Positions 61,101-64,000 of a stretch of DNA of 64,000 nt are shown here, in pieces. Both the position numbers and the translations under genes were made by a program. Position 1 is the stretch's first letter. Each line of letters begins with the position of its first letter. Below the pieces are notes generated by a model. It had not been told where the DNA came from and did not search any database. It was given only the letters and a program-made list of their open reading frames with translations. This DNA is from Podospora pseudoanserina (taxonomy: Eukaryota > Ascomycota > Sordariomycetes > Sordariales > Podosporaceae), in the NCBI RefSeq assembly GCF_035222485.1, contig NW_026946672.1, forward strand, positions 992,001 to 1,056,000. Direction: 5' to 3'.

Positions 61101-62144
61101 AGTGCTGCCGTTGTGTCGTTTGCCAGCCAAGATGGCGAGAGCTTCCTTATCGTTGGTACCGGCAAGGACATGATTCTCAGCCCTCGCCAATTCAGCGAAG
61201 GCTACATCCATGTCTACCGCTTCCACGACGATGGCCGTGACTTGGAATTCATCCACAAGACCAAGATTGAAGAACCCCCCATGGCGCTCATCCCCTTCCA
61301 AGGGCGTCTCCTCGCCGGCATTGGCAAGACGTTGAGAATCTATGATCTTGGTCTCAAGCAGCTTCTCCGCAAGGCCCAAGCCGAAATTGCCCCTCAGCTT
61401 ATCGTGTCGTTGCAGACGCAAGGTAACCGTATCGTCGTCGGTGATGTCCAGCAGGGGATTACCTACGCCGTCTACAAACCCGAAAGCAACAAGCTCCTTG
61501 CGTGGGCGGATGACACCATCAACCGATGGACGACCTGCACAGCCATGGTCGACTACGAATCCGTCGCCGGCGGAGACAAATTCGGCAACGTCTGGATTTT
61601 GCGGGCTCCCGAGCGCGCCTCCCAGGAGTCAGACGAGCCCGGCTCGGAAATCCAACTCGTCCACGCAAAGAGCTACCTCCACGGCGCACCCAATCGGACC
61701 GCTCTCATGGCGCACTTTTACACTCAGGATCTTCCTACGTCGATCACCAAGACGAATCTTGTTGTGGGCGGGCAGGATGTTTTGCTCTGGAGCGGGATTC
61801 AGGGGACGGTGGGGGTGCTGATCCCGTTTGTGAGCAGGGAGGATGTGGATTTCTTCCAGAGCTTGGAGAGTCATATGAGGGCCGAGGATCCGCCGCTTGC
61901 CGGGAGGGATCATTTGATTTATCGGGGGTATTATGTGCCCGTCAAGGGGGTGATTGATGGGGATCTGTGCGAGAGGTTTGTGCTGTTGGCGAATGACAAG
62001 AAGCAGATGATTGCTGGGGAGCTGGACAGGAGCGTGAGGGAGATTGAGAGGAAGATTTCGGTGAGTTTCTTTTGTGAAGTCTGATGACGATTTGAGGATT
62101 GTGCTAACTGGTGATAGGACATCCGTACGAGGTCTGCATTCTAG
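58101..62144 (+). CDS. RSE1: SF3b complex subunit Rse1 (SF3B3/SF3b130)
   Basis: Scaffold subunit of the U2 snRNP SF3b complex, needed for branch-site recognition in the spliceosome. Four exons: 58101-58344, 58523-60599, 60776-62060 and 62118-62144, in phase, 1210 aa (human SF3B3 is 1217). It is built of three beta-propellers and a C-terminal CPSF-A domain. Family signatures: [15 protein letters not shown] at the start, [27 protein letters not shown] after intron 1, [71 protein letters not shown] and the terminal [10 protein letters not shown]. Introns 1 and 2 are 178 and 176 nt, long for this window; intron 1 contains a complete intron-like 50-nt segment at its 5' end. The last exon is 27 nt. 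Identification is firm. Confidence 0.97.
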
Positions 62145-62608
62145 TACACTGACTGGGGAATTAGAGATGTCTATATGGGGGGTGGGGGAACGTACCTATA
62201 TGCGGAGACTTGTTTTGAGGTAGCCATAATGTCTGTCAGCACCAGCGTCAGAAAAACCAAAAGCGAGTTGCTTTTTTTGTTAAAGAGTCTGAAGTTGAGC
62301 AAGGGGCAGGCTTTAGGCGTTTGTGGTAGTGTAATTGAGCATGTTTACAAAGGCCTTTTAGTTGTGTGAGTATGCCTCAAACTTGCAAATGAGTGTGTGC
62401 TCTTTTCGAAAGATGTCAATCCAAGCCACCAACCATGCACGCCTTTAAGCCACTAAAATCTACCGTCGACTATGTGTACATATCCCTTCCCAAGTAACTT
62501 TACCCCTGTCTCATGCCATTCCCACCATAAATATACCCCCTTCATATATCCATCCCATCTCATACTCCAGATCTTACACCCCCCACCCCACCCCATCCCC
62601 AGGGGATA
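62145..62608. other. convergent 3' flanks, RSE1 and the LysM gene
   Basis: T-rich then C-rich sequence with no gene. Convergent ends, so it holds two 3' untranslated regions. Confidence 0.55.
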
Positions 62609-63643
62609 CTACCCCCCCAACAAACCCCCCACCAACCCCCTCACCACCTTCCTCTTCCCCTGCTTCATCACATCCCCCTTCCTCATCGGATTCTCCCTTT
62701 CCCATCTAACATCATCGCTATATCTACCTACCGCCTCGTGAAAGTCATACCCCGCCCCCTCGAGGTAAGTGACCGCGATGTCATAGTCATGCTCCTTTGT
62801 GGCGACCATCCAACGACGTATCTTCCCTTTCCGGGCCTCTTCCTCCTCTCCCTCGTAGGGACGGGGGGAATGGGAGATTGCCCCCTTGGGGAGGTGGGAG
62901 GCTGGTATGAGGAGGGTGCGGCGGGCGTGGAGGAGTGAGTCGGTGGGGAGGGAGTTGTAGGATCTTAGGAGGGAGGGGGGGAGGTTGTATAACAGGGAGA
63001 GGGAAGGGATGCTGTCGTGGGGGGTGAGGAAGTGGAGGATGTCTTCTTCTTCTTCTTCTTCCTGAGGAGGGGGTTGTTTCAATTTGGGTACTGGTCGTGA
63101 TGATGATGATGATGATGATGATGAAAGGGGTGTGTAAGCTGGGGGAAGATGGAGGGAGGAATAAGGGGGTGGATGAGTGTCGTCACTGAGAACAGGTGTG
63201 AGAGAGCGGGTGATGTTATTCGGTGAAGAAGATGACGACAAAGATCTCCCTGAGCTTTGGCAGTAAGGGCAGTAGGTTAGGAAGCGGGGGTTTTTCTGTT
63301 GCACACAAAAGGGGGTTTATCGGTTAGTCTTTCTTTTCTGTCACATAGAGAGTCCAATGCCAAGAATGAAGCGGAAGAAAAAGAAATAGCACACAGATAT
63401 GCAGTCAGCGCAGATTACGCGGGCGCAACAGGTTAATCGGTGATGCTGCTGGTGGAGTAGTAGTTTCCGATCTCCGCCTGTGAGTTGTTGGTCATCCTCG
63501 TCTTTGTCGGATAGGGGCTGCTTTTCGGATGATACGTCTTGTGGTGGTGGCGGACGGGAGGAGATGGTGGATAAGAGGGTTGCGCATGTGCAGCAGGCCT
63601 CCTCCTCTTGCCGTCTTCCTTCTCCTGGACGTATCAATGTCAT
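62609..63643 (-). CDS. LysM-domain protein with an N-terminal zinc-binding module
   Basis: Two exons on the minus strand, 63395-63643 and 62609-63295, joined in phase 0 across a 99-nt intron, 311 aa from the ATG at 63643. The N-terminal part has paired cysteines (CCTCATL, then LTCCARVICADCIS, then after the intron YCPYCQ), a likely cross-brace or ribbon zinc site that the intron splits. A Ser-rich run and a Glu run follow, then a LysM-like repeat near residues 165-215 (ILHFLTPHDSIPSLSLLYNL ... LLIPASHLP), and a C-terminal UBA-like or helical segment (YDIAVTYLEGAGYDFHEAV). No signal peptide, so it is probably intracellular and not a secreted chitin-binding effector. The frame stays open and protein-like upstream to about 63760 (RILDTASFVFHGRNHHLYQ), so the true start is probably in another exon upstream, perhaps beyond the window. 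Confidence 0.78.
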
Positions 63644-64000
63644 TTCTTGCGCAGAAAGAAAAGTTTGGTACAGGTGGTGGTTTCGACCGTGGAAAACAAA
63701 GGAGGCTGTGTCTAATATTCGCGGGTTGCCAGATCTGGAACCTTCGGATTCGTGGGATACTGAGAGAAGGCTAGGTTACGTTACGGGAAGGGGGGGGGGA
63801 TATGAAAAGGTTACGGAATAAGTGATGGAATTCAGGACATAACTCGCATCTATCAGAGAGGCACAGAAGGTTCGGGTGGTATTGGTGGCGGTTGACGTCT
63901 TTGAATGGCCGTGGGGGGCAAGGGTAGGTACCTCGAGGGACAGCTGTTATCGATAAGCTGAGACACTCCTGCACAAGACCCCAGGCACCCAGCAACCTAC
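63644..64000 (-). other. probable 5' exon or leader of the LysM gene
   Basis: The minus-strand frame of the LysM gene is open from 63643 up to about 63760 and reads like protein. An acceptor-like CCTAG near 63770 could mark an exon start, so more N-terminal sequence may lie between there and the window edge. Confidence 0.45.

Noticed and set aside
1-64000. Secondary-metabolite, defence or toxin gene cluster
   Set aside because: No synthase, NLR, HET or killer-type gene was recognised; the genes are unrelated housekeeping and regulatory functions.

Overview
The window is nuclear DNA from a filamentous ascomycete, most likely a Sordariomycete of the order Sordariales. The signs are compact genes with short GT-AG introns (about 50 to 180 nt), long serine/proline-rich and acidic low-complexity tracts in regulatory proteins, conserved housekeeping orthologues, and one AT-rich island of the kind left by repeat-induced point mutation (RIP). 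No tRNA, rRNA, CRISPR array or intact mobile element was recognised. Exon boundaries were read by eye from reading frame, phase and splice sites.

Layout. 0.5-6.4 kb (-): SNF2/ATRX-type remodeller, divergent from glutathione synthetase GSH2 (7.8-9.5 kb, +). 9.8-11.9 kb (-): a zinc-ribbon protein of unknown function whose frame is interrupted by a TAG. 12.8-13.6 kb (-): mitochondrial F1 ATP synthase delta subunit (ATP16). 13.6-20.1 kb: gene-poor, with the AT-rich island at about 16.86-18.05 kb. 20.1-22.4 kb (+): acidic, probable DUF2457 protein. 23.3-24.1 kb (+): SAR1. 25.4-27.9 kb (+): patatin-type lipase. 28.9-29.9 kb (+): polyprenol reductase (DFG10/SRD5A3 type), convergent with an ALKBH6-type dioxygenase (30.1-31.0 kb, -). 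32.5-37.5 kb (+): HOS4-like ankyrin protein. 38.3-39.6 kb (+): DRG1/Rbg1 GTPase. 39.6-48.3 kb: an 8.7 kb stretch without a recognisable gene. 48.3-50.0 kb (+): CENP-B-type DNA-binding regulator. 51.4-55.2 kb (-): PXA-domain protein with a 1.6 kb intron. 56.1-57.7 kb (-): MSS51, divergent from splicing factor RSE1 (58.1-62.1 kb, +). 62.6-63.6 kb or beyond (-): LysM/zinc-binding protein.

The genes are scattered housekeeping and regulatory functions rather than a cluster: chromatin (SNF2, HOS4-like, CENP-B-like), mitochondria (ATP16, MSS51), secretory and lipid work (SAR1, patatin lipase, polyprenol reductase, PXA protein), redox (GSH2), translation (DRG1) and splicing (RSE1). I found no convincing evidence of a wholly new multi-gene system. 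The points most worth checking are the in-frame TAG and probable C-terminal frameshift in the zinc-ribbon gene, the 1.6 kb intron in the PXA gene, a possible frame-breaking alternative splice inside RSE1 intron 1, a predicted 200-residue single alpha-helix in the HOS4-like protein, and the 8.7 kb silent region upstream of the CENP-B-like regulator.
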